A DNA stretch of 64,000 nt from Paenibacillus tarimensis (GTDB taxonomy: Bacteria; Bacillota; Bacilli; Paenibacillales; Paenibacillaceae), in assembly GCF_021532315.1 (NCBI RefSeq), contig NZ_JAKGAO010000011.1, positions 124,001 to 188,000 on the forward strand, read 5' to 3'. The notes below the pieces were generated by a model. That model was not told the DNA's origin, searched no databases, and was given only the letters and a program-made list of their open reading frames with translations. Positions 1 to 12,027 of the stretch are shown in pieces. The translations under genes were made by a program, and so were the position numbers. Position 1 is the stretch's first letter; the number at the start of each line of letters is the position of its first letter.

Positions 1-2016
1 TACCGGTGCCAGCACGGCCCTGCCGACAAAGTCTGCCAAGACCAGAAGCAGGGCACCGAACAGCAGTGTTAACGGTACCAGCTTTCGGTGGGTTGGACCA
101 GCCATCAGCCGCACGGCATGTGGGGCGATCAGCCCGATGAAGCCAACCGTACCGACGGTAGCTACTGCCGCCGCAGCCAGAAGTACACCCAGTATACCGA
201 TTATCAGTCTCGAACGGGCCGGGTTAACACCAAGACCGGATGACGACTCATCTGTAAATTGAATCATATCCATGCGCTTTGCCTGCCATAATGCGAGCGG
301 AACGAGTATCAGAAGCACCACTCCAAGCTGCGGCAGCTGCGGCCACCCCTTGGCATAGGTACTCCCGGCCAGCCAGGCAAGTCCCGCTGCAGCGCTCATC
401 CCTGACTTGATTACAAGAATATTGATAATCGCCGCCCCCATTGCCGACACGGCCATCCCGATCAGCGCCAGAACCGCAGGCTGTAATCCAGAACGAACTG
501 ACAATAGATATACGAGTCCCGCAGTTAGTACAGCCCCAGCACAGGCTGCTGCCGACAGATAATATCCGCCAAGTCCCGGGTAGAAGACCAACAAAGTCAG
601 GACTCCCACTCCAGCCCCTTGGGTCACCCCTATAATCGAAGGGTCAGCGAGAGGGTTTCGCACCACACTCTGCAGCAGCAGACCGCTTAGTGCCAAGGCA
701 GCTCCGGCCAGAGCGGCTATAAGCGTCCTGGGCAGCCTGAGCTTCATGACCAGGCTGCTGCTCATCTCACTGCCGCCGCTGCTGCCAAACAGAGCGGACA
801 CAACCTCCTGCAAAGGCAGGCGGATTCCGCCAAAGGCCTGCCCACCTATCATTAGGGCTGCCAGTACCACTGCCAATCCTGCCGCCCACCCCAAGTATGG
901 GACATGCCGCAGATGTGCTCCTGTGCTCTGCGACGATGATTTGGGGACGTCCGAGCCTTTGCCTCTGCTGACCCTTCCAGCGAGCCAGATCAGCCAAGGT
1001 GCCCCTATTAAAGCAGTAACTGCTCCTACAGGCAGCTGTCCAATGGAAGAACGGAACATCATAGCAAACATATCTGCACCCAGTACAATGACCGCCCCCC
1101 ACAGGAAGGCTGTTGGGATCAGCAGACGATGCCTGACAATACCGACCAATCGAAGCAGATGAGGCGCAATGAGACCAATGAAGCCGATAGGACCTACCAC
1201 ACTCACTGTTATGGCTGCAAGAAGCACGGCCAGCAGCAGTCCCGCTGTCCGCACCCGCGTTACATGCTGGCCAAGCGATTGGGCCATCTCATCGCCTAGT
1301 GCCATCGCATCCAAGTTTTTCGCCATGAACCAGGCGGCAGCTGATCCCCCGGCAATCCAAGGCCAGGCATACAGGAAGCCGCCCCAGCCCAGCTGTACTA
1401 ATGAACCGGAGCCCCATAGATATAACCCTCTCGTCTCATTCTCAAAGAGGAGCAGCAAGGCGCTCGTTACCGCAGCCAGCGTCAACGATACAATCATGCC
1501 GGACAACGCCATCCGCACCGGTGTAGACCGTGATCCTCCAGCAAGCAGATAGGCGAACAACCCTGCCCCTCCTCCACCCAGCAGCGCAAGGGGGAGCGAC
1601 AAGGAGGATGCCAGAGCCGGAGCCGCAACCGACGCTGCAACTACGGCGAAGTAAGCTCCAGCATTAATGCCGAACGTACTGGCCGATGCCAGAGGATTTC
1701 GGGTCAGTGCCTGCAGCAAGATGCCGGCAACCGCCAACGAACCGCCGGCCAGAAAGCCGATAGCTGTACGAGGAAGTCTGGCTGTCCAAACAATATGATC
1801 CTCTTTTTCTCCACTCGGCTGCAGGATAGCCTGCAGCACCCGTTCTGCTGTCAGTCCAGCTTCACCCTGCATAATGTGAAGGAGCGAGATCAGTGCAAGC
1901 AGCACGATCCCGCTAATCCCCATAATCCAGCCGGCAGCTGGTCTTCCCTTAACCGTTGCTCCTTGAGTTTGGGGCTGTCCGGTATGCAGGATATGCAGAT
2001 TCTTCTTCATCTTCAT
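1..2016 (-). CDS. Ferric-siderophore ABC transporter permease, fused FhuB-type (3' end outside window)
   Basis: The reading frame stays open for 672 codons from an ATG at 2016 to the window edge. It overlaps the stop of the upstream receptor gene (ATGA), so the two are translationally coupled. The protein is a tandem of two FecCD permease domains: the signature GFIGLIAPH occurs near residues 278-286 and again near 625-633, and an RLPRT segment precedes the first helices of each half. Most FecCD permeases are one domain of about 330 residues that dimerise. Here both halves are fused, as in Enterobacterial FhuB. It should form the membrane channel for ferric-siderophore import with the lipoprotein encoded just upstream. 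The ATPase is not in the window. Substrate specificity cannot be read from sequence. Confidence 0.9.
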   Translation of the reverse strand, partial: MKMKKNLHILHTGQPQTQGATVKGRPAAGWIMGISGIVLLALISLLHIMQGEAGLTAERVLQAILQPSGEKEDHIVWTARLPRTAIGFLAGGSLAVAGILLQALTRNPLASASTFGINAGAYFAVVAASVAAPALASSLSLPLALLGGGGAGLFAYLLAGGSRSTPVRMALSGMIVSLTLAAVTSALLLLFENETRGLYLWGSGSLVQLGWGGFLYAWPWIAGGSAAAWFMAKNLDAMALGDEMAQSLGQHVTRVRTAGLLLAVLLAAITVSVVGPIGFIGLIAPHLLRLVGIVRHRLLIPTAFLWGAVIVLGADMFAMMFRSSIGQLPVGAVTALIGAPWLIWLAGRVSRGKGSDVPKSSSQSTGAHLRHVPYLGWAAGLAVVLAALMIGGQAFGGIRLPLQEVVSALFGSSGGSEMSSSLVMKLRLPRTLIAALAGAALALSGLLLQSVVRNPLADPSIIGVTQGAGVGVLTLLVFYPGLGGYYLSAAACAGAVLTAGLVYLLSVRSGLQPAVLALIGMAVSAMGAAIINILVIKSGMSAAAGLAWLAGSTYAKGWPQLPQLGVVLLILVPLALWQAKRMDMIQFTDESSSGLGVNPARSRLIIGILGVLLAAAAVATVGTVGFIGLIAPHAVRLMAGPTHRKLVPLTLLFGALLLVLADFVGRAVLAPV

Positions 2017-3083
2017 TGACTTAATAGATCAGCTGTCTTCGCTGCAAATACTTCAGCCGCCAGCGGTCCGCCAAACGGCCATGTGTCACCGCCCAGTGCA
2101 TAAACACGGCCTTCTTTTACAAAGGGATAGGCGTTCCAGACCGCGTTGTCCTTCAGCTGGTTCTCGAAGATATTGTCTTCATCCTGTACCATATGGAGCA
2201 GGCTTGCATCCTCGATCTTAGACAATGCCTCTACAGAATTGGTCGAAAAGCCGTACACCTCGAACTTGTCACTTTCCCAAGCATTCTCAAGACCGATTTT
2301 CTCAAGAATCTGGGCAGCCAGGGAGTTATCCGTGAACAACCGGAACTCCGGTACATTATTGGTGCTCCATGCTTGGGTCAAAACAACCTTGTGCCCTTCC
2401 TTGCCTGCTGCTTTGATCTTATCTGCGGCTGCTGCGAAAGCTTCCTGCATGTTCGCGAGAACCTGCTCGGCTTCTGCTTCCTTGCCTACAGCCTTGGCAA
2501 TCTCACGGAACGTGCTCTCCATCTCTTCATATTGATCATAGCCTGCATCCTCGGCCGGGTAAGGACCGAATACGATCGTCGGTGCTATTGCCGCCAGCTG
2601 GTCATAGTTTGCTGCCGAGCGATAGTCCGGAACAATAATCAGATCGGGAGAGAGACTTGTAATCAACTCCAGGTTTGGCTCCTGTCTTGTACCTACGTCG
2701 GTGACCTCAGCAGACAGCTCTTGGGGAATGCTGTACCAGTTCTTATAGCCTTCTATATCCGCATGTCCAACAGGCTGGACACCAACCGCCAGCAGATCCT
2801 CTGTGTAGGTCCACTCCAGGGAAACGATTCTCTCTGCCGGTTTATCGAGTGTAACTTCTCCTTTAACGGTATTAATGGTGATTGGCCCATTGTTTGGCCC
2901 ATTGTTTCCTGCTAGTGTATTATTCTCTGCCGGCTCTTGAACAGCTTCATTCTGTCCACCTGCATTACCCGTATTGCTGTTATTCGGCGCTCCGTTACTG
3001 CCTGCGTTATTTCCACCACATGCTGCAAGTACCAGCATCATAATAATAAGTCCGATACTCAAACTTTGTTTACGTATAGTCAT
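2013..3083 (-). CDS. Iron-siderophore ABC transporter substrate-binding lipoprotein
   Basis: This 356-residue protein has a lipoprotein signal peptide (positive N-terminus, hydrophobic core, lipobox LAAC with Cys22) and then a low-complexity Asn/Gly/Ala linker to about residue 70 that would tether it outside the membrane. The rest is a periplasmic-binding fold of the FhuD/FecB class, with the typical start near AERIVSLEWTYTEDLLAVG. I chose the ATG at 3083 because AGGGGG lies upstream and the signal peptide then has a normal length; an in-frame start at 3113 would add ten residues. It is the first gene of the iron operon, and a Fur box lies in its promoter region, so it should be induced under iron starvation. 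Confidence 0.92.
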   Translation of the reverse strand: MTIRKQSLSIGLIIMMLVLAACGGNNAGSNGAPNNSNTGNAGGQNEAVQEPAENNTLAGNNGPNNGPITINTVKGEVTLDKPAERIVSLEWTYTEDLLAVGVQPVGHADIEGYKNWYSIPQELSAEVTDVGTRQEPNLELITSLSPDLIIVPDYRSAANYDQLAAIAPTIVFGPYPAEDAGYDQYEEMESTFREIAKAVGKEAEAEQVLANMQEAFAAAADKIKAAGKEGHKVVLTQAWSTNNVPEFRLFTDNSLAAQILEKIGLENAWESDKFEVYGFSTNSVEALSKIEDASLLHMVQDEDNIFENQLKDNAVWNAYPFVKEGRVYALGGDTWPFGGPLAAEVFAAKTADLLSQ

Positions 3084-3138
3084 TGAACCTAGCCCCCTGT
3101 AATAAATAATCATGATTATGTATAACTACCTTTATTAT

Positions 3139-3157
3139 GATAACGATTCTCATTATC
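3139..3157 (-). promoter_or_regulatory. Fur box upstream of the siderophore-uptake operon
   Basis: GATAACGATTCTCATTATC matches the 19-bp Fur consensus GATAATGATAATCATTATC at 16 positions. It lies 56 bp upstream of the receptor start codon. A second AT-rich perfect dyad, ATAATCATGATTAT at 3106-3119, lies between it and the gene and could be an additional Fur half-site cluster or part of the transcription start region. Iron-dependent repression is inferred from this match and from the gene content. Confidence 0.85.
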
Positions 3158-3230
3158 GGTGTCAACTGCAAATCAATCATTCATCTCCTGAGTTTCTGCA
3201 CCCCTGGTACTTCAGCTGATGGCAGGGCAA

Positions 3231-3281
3231 ATAAAAAAGAGGCTGCCAAGCAGCCGTAATGGCTACATGGACAACCTCTTA
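3231..3281 (-). terminator. Rho-independent terminator of the atp operon
   Basis: On the minus strand, just after the atpC stop, AAGAGGTTGTCC pairs with GGCAGCCTCTT (one or two wobble positions), followed by TTTTTATTT. An inner segment (AGCCATTACGGCT) can also fold. Confidence 0.8.
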
Positions 3282-3304
3282 GCTTGCTTCCTGGTAAGGA
3301 AAGC

Positions 3305-3712
3305 TTATTTTACCCGATTGCTAACTTCCATCCGGTTAATCGCACGCTGCAGTGCGAGTTCCGCCCGGCGGTAGTCAATCTCATCCCGCCGGCCGCTGCC
3401 CAGACGCTGCTCCGCACGCTGGCGGGCCGCCAAAGCACGTTCTACGTCAATATCGCCAGGAAGCTCCGCGCTCTCTGCCAATATAACGACCTTGTCCTTA
3501 CGAACTTCAACAAAACCGCCGTTAACAGCGATTGTCTCTTCCTGCTTGCCCTTCTTCACAATTACCGGTGCAATCTGAAGCGGTGTTACAAGCGGAATAT
3601 GATTCGGCAGGATGCCGAGCTGGCCTTCCTCGCCCTTCACTACAACCATATCGACTTCCTGGGCATATACTTTACGCTCAGGTGTCACGATTTCCAGCAA
3701 TAGAGTGCTCAA
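3305..3712 (-). CDS. atpC: ATP synthase F1 epsilon subunit
   Basis: The 135-residue epsilon subunit of the F1 central stalk regulates ATP hydrolysis and couples F1 to the c-ring. It has the N-terminal beta-sandwich (LLLEIVTPERKVYAQEVDM, then GILPNHIPLVTPL) and a C-terminal helical hairpin (AELALQRAINRM). The start is TTG at 3712, with GGGGGT six bases upstream. This places the N-terminus level with Bacillus AtpC, and no ATG fits. It is the last gene of the operon, 22 bp after atpD, and a terminator follows it. Confidence 0.97.
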   Translation of the reverse strand: MSTLLLEIVTPERKVYAQEVDMVVVKGEEGQLGILPNHIPLVTPLQIAPVIVKKGKQEETIAVNGGFVEVRKDKVVILAESAELPGDIDVERALAARQRAEQRLGSGRRDEIDYRRAELALQRAINRMEVSNRVK

Positions 3713-3734
3713 GTGGATACCCCCGTCCTACGCT

Positions 3735-5171
<1,437 letters not shown>

Positions 5172-5196
5172 TTATCCGAATCAAGCCTCCGCCCCC

Positions 5197-5219
5197 CAGG
5201 GTACATTGCTAGTACCCTG
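5197..5219 (-). other. Perfect hairpin in the atpG-atpD spacer
   Basis: CAGGGTAC and GTACCCTG form a perfect 8-bp stem with a 7-base loop in the 93-bp gap between atpG and atpD. No T-run follows, so it is not an obvious terminator. It could affect mRNA stability or processing. Confidence 0.5.
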
Positions 5220-5231
5220 CGGCTTCGAAGC

Positions 5232-6092
5232 TTAGCCTTGTGCGTTTGCTCCTGCCACGATTTCGGAAATTTCCTGCGTAATGGCCGCTTGACGCGCCCG
5301 GTTATACGTGAGCGTGAGCTCAGAGATCATCTTCTTCGCGTTCTTCGTAGCAGATCCCATTGCTGTCATTCTCGCGCCGAACTCGCTCGCTTTGCCGTTC
5401 AGTACAGAACTGTAAATCAGCGTCTCTGCATACTTTGGCAGCAGCACGTTCAGCACGCGCTCAGCAGACGGTTCATATTCATAACTAGTCAACTGCGTGC
5501 CGCCGCTCACTTCCTCAAGAGGAAGCAGCCGTTTTTCAGTTGGAATCTGAGTCATTGCATTCACAAAATGATTATAGTAAATGTAGAGCTCATCATAGGT
5601 GCCTTCCTCAAACTGCTTGACTGCCGTATAAGCAACAGACTTGATGTCCGCGAAGCTTGGGGAGTCAGGCAACCCGATCACTTCTTCCGTAATCGGCATA
5701 TTCAGCCGGCGGAAGTAGTCCCGGCCCTTACGTCCGATCACGAACAGAACGTATTCATCAGCAGATTTATGCTTTTGACGGATGGTATTGACCAGCTTAC
5801 GGAGTACGTTGGCATTATAACCGCCCGCTAAGCCTCTGTCCGACGTAATCACCAGATAACCTGTTTTCTTGATTTCACGCTTTTGCAGCATCGGATGAGT
5901 AACACCCTTCGTACCGGCTGCAATGCTCGCGACAACCTCTTTCAGCTTATCTGCGTATGGACTTGATGCCTGAGCCGCTTCTTGAGCACGGCGCAGCTTT
6001 GCAGCAGCGACCATTTCCATCGCTTTCGTGATCTGCATCGTATTCTGCGTACTCTTTATTTGGCTCTTGATTTCGCGCATGCCTTTTGCCAT
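5232..6092 (-). CDS. atpG: ATP synthase F1 gamma subunit
   Basis: This 286-residue protein forms the rotating central shaft of F1. The N-terminal helix (IKSTQNTMQITKAMEMVAAAKL) and the C-terminal helix (ELTLTYNRARQAAITQEISEIV) are the characteristic coiled-coil ends of the family. I chose ATG at 6092: AAAGGCGG lies nine bases upstream, whereas the in-frame GTG at 6101 has no spacing to that site. The 154-bp gap to atpA is long for an atp operon, and no gene was found in it. Confidence 0.97.
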   Translation of the reverse strand: MAKGMREIKSQIKSTQNTMQITKAMEMVAAAKLRRAQEAAQASSPYADKLKEVVASIAAGTKGVTHPMLQKREIKKTGYLVITSDRGLAGGYNANVLRKLVNTIRQKHKSADEYVLFVIGRKGRDYFRRLNMPITEEVIGLPDSPSFADIKSVAYTAVKQFEEGTYDELYIYYNHFVNAMTQIPTEKRLLPLEEVSGGTQLTSYEYEPSAERVLNVLLPKYAETLIYSSVLNGKASEFGARMTAMGSATKNAKKMISELTLTYNRARQAAITQEISEIVAGANAQG

Positions 6093-6246
6093 CTTGTTCA
6101 CCCGCCTTTATTGCCCAGGCCTCCCAGCGGACAGTCCGCTTTCTCCAGCAGCTCTGCTCCTGTTCGGCCCAAGCCTGGTGTTTGGTGCAGCAGTTGACCG
6201 CCTGCCTACTCCATTTTCAGCCGCGGTCATCTATGCTTAGCGCCGG

Positions 6247-7770
<1,524 letters not shown>

Positions 7771-7779
7771 CTACAGTGC

Positions 7780-8319
7780 TTAAGATTTGATCGCCTTTTC
7801 GAGACGTTCAAGCTTACCGGACAAGCTGCCGTCATAGAGACGGTCCCCGATCCGGACTTTAATACCGCCGAGCAGTGAAGGATCCACTACCTGCTCCGCA
7901 ACAATCATCTTGCCGACAATCGCGCTGAAGCGGGAAGCAATCTTGTTCATCTCCTCCGTATCAAGCGGCTTGGCTGTATAAACGGTCGCATGCGCCTGGC
8001 CCAGCGCTTCGCCCGCGATTTTCGTATAGGCATCGTACACACTGCCGATCGCATCCTGGCGGCCGCGTTCGATCAGCAGTTCAAGCGTATTCAGAACATC
8101 CTGCGAGATTTTTCCCTGCAGAGCCTGCTTGATCAGTGCTACTTTCTTCCCCGATTCAATGTTCGGATAGCTGAGAAAAGCGACGATCTGCGGGTCCTTT
8201 GCAATGGAATCCGCAACCAGCTTCAACTCCTGCTCCACGCCCGCAACACCGTTCTGCTGCTTGGCTACTTCAAACAGCGCCTTCGCGTAGCGTTTTGCAA
8301 TGACGGTTTCCCGGCTCAT
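7780..8319 (-). CDS. atpH: ATP synthase F1 delta subunit
   Basis: This 179-residue protein joins the peripheral stalk to F1. It begins with the family's helical bundle (RYAKALFEVAKQ) and ends with the conserved VDPSLLGGIKVRIGDRLYDGS segment. Its ATG overlaps the atpF stop (ATGA), and AGGTAGGG lies upstream within atpF, so the two peripheral-stalk subunits are probably translationally coupled. Confidence 0.96.
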   Translation of the reverse strand: MSRETVIAKRYAKALFEVAKQQNGVAGVEQELKLVADSIAKDPQIVAFLSYPNIESGKKVALIKQALQGKISQDVLNTLELLIERGRQDAIGSVYDAYTKIAGEALGQAHATVYTAKPLDTEEMNKIASRFSAIVGKMIVAEQVVDPSLLGGIKVRIGDRLYDGSLSGKLERLEKAIKS

Positions 8320-8801
8320 GATTTGTTCCCTACCTGTTTCAGGTATTGGTCAACCAGCTGCTCCTGGGATTTCTCGTCGATTTGCTTCTCGATAATCTTC
8401 GAAGCGATCATGACGGACATGCCGCTAACCTGGCTGCGCAGAGCGGAGATCGCTTTGTTCTTCTCGTTCTCGATATCTTTGACAGCCTCTTCTTTAAGGC
8501 GCACCGATTCCTGCTTGGCAGCATCCAGAATATCATCCGCCTGCTTGGCGCTTGATCTCTTGGCCTGCTCAATAATTTCGAAGGCTTCCTTACGTGCCTC
8601 TTGAAGGGCTAGCTTCTGCTCGTTAAGCTGCTGTTCAGCCTGCTTGCGGCTTGCTTCCGCGTTTGCAATTTCATCCTTCACGAGCTGTCTGCGCTGCTCC
8701 ATTACAGCGAAGAGCGGTCCGAATGCGTATTTGCTGAGCAGCATATACAGCAGGATGAACGCAACAATCGCGATTACTGTCGATTCCCAATAAAACTCCA
8801 C
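8316..8801 (-). CDS. atpF: ATP synthase F0 b subunit
   Basis: The 161-residue b subunit has one N-terminal membrane helix (about residues 6-24, STVIAIVAFILLYMLLSKY) and a long charged amphipathic helix that dimerises as the peripheral stalk. I chose GTG at 8801, nine bases after AAAGGAG, which places the membrane helix at the N-terminus as in the family. An open frame continues upstream to 8855, but its extra 18 residues are polar and without a ribosome site. Confidence 0.95.
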   Translation of the reverse strand: MEFYWESTVIAIVAFILLYMLLSKYAFGPLFAVMEQRRQLVKDEIANAEASRKQAEQQLNEQKLALQEARKEAFEIIEQAKRSSAKQADDILDAAKQESVRLKEEAVKDIENEKNKAISALRSQVSGMSVMIASKIIEKQIDEKSQEQLVDQYLKQVGNKS

Positions 8802-8862
8802 AGTTCGGCACTCCTTTCTGAATCTATTAGTTCCCCTGCCGAGTGGCAGATTCATACAAACA

Positions 8863-8886
8863 GAAGGCGTGGAGGCTTACGCCTTC
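8863..8886 (-). other. Perfect hairpin directly downstream of atpE
   Basis: GAAGGCGT and ACGCCTTC form a perfect 8-bp stem with an 8-base loop, between the atpE stop and the atpF start. On the upstream side of atpE (about 9186-9210) a weaker CCGTC/GACGG stem occurs. There is no T-run after the stem. Confidence 0.55.
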
Positions 8887-8916
8887 CCCGCCCCAGGATT
8901 TTGTAGATTACTTATA

Positions 8917-9147
<231 letters not shown>

Positions 9148-9239
9148 TTATCATTCAAATTTTGGTTTGTTCTATTAGTGATCCCGAGATAACCCGCCGT
9201 CAAATACATCAGACGGGATTCGAGTTAACAAGGGGAATG

Positions 9240-10025
9240 CTAGTGATCATCATGATCATCATCATGATCTTCATGCACAATGGCCTGTGAAATATACACC
9301 ATTGTCAGAATCGTAAACAGGAACGCCTGAATGGCGCCTACGAATATACTGAAGCCCTGCCATACGGCAAGTAACGGGAAACCAACAAAGCCCAGCATCA
9401 AAATGGTTGCAATGAGCAGCTCACCGGCGAAGATGTTGGCGTACAGACGTACAGCCAGCGTAATCGGCCTAGCGACTTGCTCAAGCAGATTAAGCGGGAA
9501 GAAGAACCAGAAAGGCTGGAAATAGTGCTTGATGTAGTGCTTCCGGTTCTGGGTGAAGCCCAGATAGTGAATCAGGAAGAAGACAACTACCGCAAGGCCC
9601 AGCGTAACCATGATATCGGCTGTCGGCGATTTCCACCATGCCACATGCGCATGACCATCATGCTCAGCGACCATCTCGTCGGTCACATAGGTGTAACCGA
9701 AGATCTTCGACTCATGATGATGCTCGGTCACAATACCGAAGGGAAGACCCAGCACGTTGGATACGAAGATGAACATAATCAACGTCATCCCTAATGCGAT
9801 AAACTTCTTCGCCTTCTCTAGCGGCATCGCACTGGCGACCAGGTTATGTACAAAATCCACGACCCATTCCAGAAAATTCTGCATCCTGGACGGATTATGA
9901 ACCGACAGATTACTTACAGCTACCCTTGCGAGCACGAACACAACCGTACAGGAAACCAGAAGCGCAAGGATGGTTGACAGGTCCAAGTGAAAACCTCCAA
10001 CCTCTATAACCGGAAATAAATGCAT
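9240..10025 (-). CDS. atpB: ATP synthase F0 a subunit
   Basis: This 261-residue membrane protein forms the proton half-channels next to the c-ring. The essential arginine lies in the penultimate helix region (RLYANIFAGELL). About five membrane segments are visible. The loop after the second helix is enlarged and His-rich (TEHHHES, AEHDGHAHVAW), and the protein ends in a His/Asp tail (HEDHDDDHDDH). These residues could bind metal ions but have no known role. AAGGGGTG precedes the start. Confidence 0.95.
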   Translation of the reverse strand: MHLFPVIEVGGFHLDLSTILALLVSCTVVFVLARVAVSNLSVHNPSRMQNFLEWVVDFVHNLVASAMPLEKAKKFIALGMTLIMFIFVSNVLGLPFGIVTEHHHESKIFGYTYVTDEMVAEHDGHAHVAWWKSPTADIMVTLGLAVVVFFLIHYLGFTQNRKHYIKHYFQPFWFFFPLNLLEQVARPITLAVRLYANIFAGELLIATILMLGFVGFPLLAVWQGFSIFVGAIQAFLFTILTMVYISQAIVHEDHDDDHDDH

Positions 10026-10034
10026 ACTGTGTTT

Positions 10035-10415
10035 TCACCCCTTTCCGTTGTTACCCTTAATATTCTGTGCAACCGCTGTAAAAAAAACCGCAATCTGGAC
10101 ATAAAAACAACCTGCCAATGTTGCGGGCAATGCGAAATACCCGGGAAAGCGGTAAGACACCATGACAGCAAGCAGAATCGTCGCCAACCTGCTGGCCAGA
10201 CCAAGCGTTGCTCTTCTCCCGCTGTTATCCAGCGCCAGACGTGCAATCAGCTCAATCCTCCTGCGCAATAAAAACGCATTCACAAGACTTGCTGCGGTGC
10301 CAAGGATTAGACCGGCAGCCACTGTTCTGCCATCCGGGGCAAGCGCCCACGCCGCGCACAGCGCAGACATAAAAAAAAGCGCAGACCTAGCGGCTCTCTT
10401 CAACAGCTCATCCAT
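10035..10415 (-). CDS. atpI: ATP synthase assembly protein AtpI
   Basis: This 126-residue membrane protein with four predicted helices is the AtpI-type gene before atpB, matching Bacillus AtpI in length and position. AtpI is thought to help assemble the c-ring. I start it at ATG 10415 with GGAGG ten bases upstream; it overlaps the end of the preceding atpZ-like gene by 8 bp. The frame is open further upstream, but that part is antisense-like noise over atpZ. Confidence 0.85.
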   Translation of the reverse strand: MDELLKRAARSALFFMSALCAAWALAPDGRTVAAGLILGTAASLVNAFLLRRRIELIARLALDNSGRRATLGLASRLATILLAVMVSYRFPGYFALPATLAGCFYVQIAVFFTAVAQNIKGNNGKG

Positions 10416-10629
10416 CGGAGTCCTCCAGTACATACTTGACCAAAACGATGCAGGAGAAAATACCGACGGCCAGCCCGGCAAGAATTCCGCCGACAACCCA
10501 CCCACGCGAGCCGCCAAGCCAATTCCCAAGGAAATAGCCGAGCAAGATGCACAATGCGATATCAAGGCCCATGACGCCGACCAGACCGGCCGCCCGCCAG
10601 AGATTGTCACCGTTTTCTCTCTTGTTCAT
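10408..10629 (-). CDS. atpZ: AtpZ-like ATP synthase accessory protein
   Basis: This 73-residue protein has two hydrophobic helices (about residues 12-35 and 44-66) with a short GGSRGW turn. It matches the ATPase gene 1 / AtpZ family that opens many Bacillota atp operons and has been linked to AtpI and magnesium or calcium supply. It is the first gene of the operon, 29 bp after the -10 element. The assignment rests on size, topology and position. Confidence 0.8.
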   Translation of the reverse strand: MNKRENGDNLWRAAGLVGVMGLDIALCILLGYFLGNWLGGSRGWVVGGILAGLAVGIFSCIVLVKYVLEDSDG

Positions 10630-10657
10630 CTGCCACTACCCCTGTCAACCCTCATCT

Positions 10658-10687
10658 ATTTTATCCAAGCGCCCTAACGTTTGTCAA
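10658..10687 (-). promoter_or_regulatory. SigA-type promoter of the atp operon
   Basis: On the minus strand, TTGACA (10687-10682) and TAAAAT (10663-10658) are separated by 18 bp. The site lies directly before atpZ, downstream of mnaA. Confidence 0.75.
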
Positions 10688-10821
10688 TGAATATAAATTC
10701 AAACATTTAGTGAACGAAGTCCCGAAAACCCTTGATACAACAGGTTTTTTTATACTTCCGAACCATACAGTGAAACTGTACACTGTTAAGTTTTTTAACG
10801 GTTTTCTAACAACTGCCCCAT

Positions 10822-11970
10822 TTAAGACTTCACTAAGAACGGCTCCGGGCGTTCCGGGCGGCGTCCAAAATGGTGAAGAATTGCCTGCACGATCCGAGCA
10901 GATGCCTGACCATCCCCATAGGGATTCGCCGACTTGCTCATCCGGTCATAGGCTTCCTTGTCCGTCAACAGGCGTCTGGCACGCTCATACACAACTGCCT
11001 CTTCCGTTCCCGCCAGCTCTAGAGTGCCGGCCTCGATGCCTTCCGGCCGCTCAGTCGTATCCCTTAGCACAAGGGTAGGCACACCGAAAGAAGGCGCTTC
11101 CTCCTGCATGCCGCCAGAATCGGTCATAATCATGTAAGCATGCGGGTAGAAATTGTGAAATTCAAACACATCCGGCGGATCAATCAGACGAATGCGCGGA
11201 TGCCCGCCCAAAATCTCCTGCGCCGGTTCCCGGACAGCCGGATTCGGGTGTACCGCATAGACAAACACAACATCCTCATATTCATCCGCCAGACGCTTAA
11301 CAGCCCGGAAGATATTCCGGTGCGGCTCACCAATCGACTCGCGGCGATGCGCGGTCATCAAGATCATCCGTTTACCCTTTGCCCAATCCAATACAGGGTG
11401 GCTGAAGGACGGATCAACCGTATATTGAAATACGTCTGTAGCCGTATTGCCTGTCGTATAAATTGCCGTTTCAGGCTTGTTCTCCTTACGCAGGTTGCCG
11501 GCCGACCAGTCTGTCGGGGCAAAATGGATATCCGAAAGCACACCGGCCAGCTGCCGGTTCATTTCTTCCGGATAAGGGGACATCTTGTTCCAGGTCCGCA
11601 GTCCCGCCTCCACATGGCCGACCTGAATCTGCTTCAGGAACGCCGCGTAACTCGCCAGGAAGGTCGTCTGGGTATCGCCATGAACCAGCACAATATCCGG
11701 CTTGGCTTCTTCCAGAACCGGGTCCAAGCCCGACAGGACGCGAACCGTGGTTTCCGTCAGCGTCTGGCGGTCCTTCATGACATTGAGGTCATAATGGGGC
11801 TGGATTTCAAAGAAATCCAGCACCTGGTCCAGCATCTGACGGTGCTGAGCGGTTACGCATACTATAGAATCGATCTCTTCCTCAAACTTTTGGAGCTCAA
11901 GCACCAGCGGCGCCATCTTGATGGCTTCAGGGCGCGTCCCAAATATCGTCATTACTTTAAGCTTTTTCAA
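10822..11970 (-). CDS. mnaA: UDP-N-acetylglucosamine 2-epimerase (non-hydrolysing)
   Basis: The enzyme interconverts UDP-GlcNAc and UDP-ManNAc, supplying ManNAc for the teichoic-acid linkage unit or other secondary wall polymers. The 382-residue protein shows KVMTIFGTRPEAIKMAPLV, the HVEAGLRT segment, LMTAHRRES and LTDSGG-type SGGMQEEAPSFGVP, all standard for MnaA/WecB. I place the start at TTG 11970: GGGAGTG lies six bases upstream and the product begins KKLKVMT exactly as in Bacillus. The ATG at 11985 lacks a ribosome site. In Bacillus the gene likewise sits between upp and the atp operon. Confidence 0.95.
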   Translation of the reverse strand: MKKLKVMTIFGTRPEAIKMAPLVLELQKFEEEIDSIVCVTAQHRQMLDQVLDFFEIQPHYDLNVMKDRQTLTETTVRVLSGLDPVLEEAKPDIVLVHGDTQTTFLASYAAFLKQIQVGHVEAGLRTWNKMSPYPEEMNRQLAGVLSDIHFAPTDWSAGNLRKENKPETAIYTTGNTATDVFQYTVDPSFSHPVLDWAKGKRMILMTAHRRESIGEPHRNIFRAVKRLADEYEDVVFVYAVHPNPAVREPAQEILGGHPRIRLIDPPDVFEFHNFYPHAYMIMTDSGGMQEEAPSFGVPTLVLRDTTERPEGIEAGTLELAGTEEAVVYERARRLLTDKEAYDRMSKSANPYGDGQASARIVQAILHHFGRRPERPEPFLVKS

Positions 11971-12027
11971 TCTGTTCACTCCCATTAACTCAGTTCATCC
12001 GTGATGCCGCCTAAAGGCCAAGTCTAA

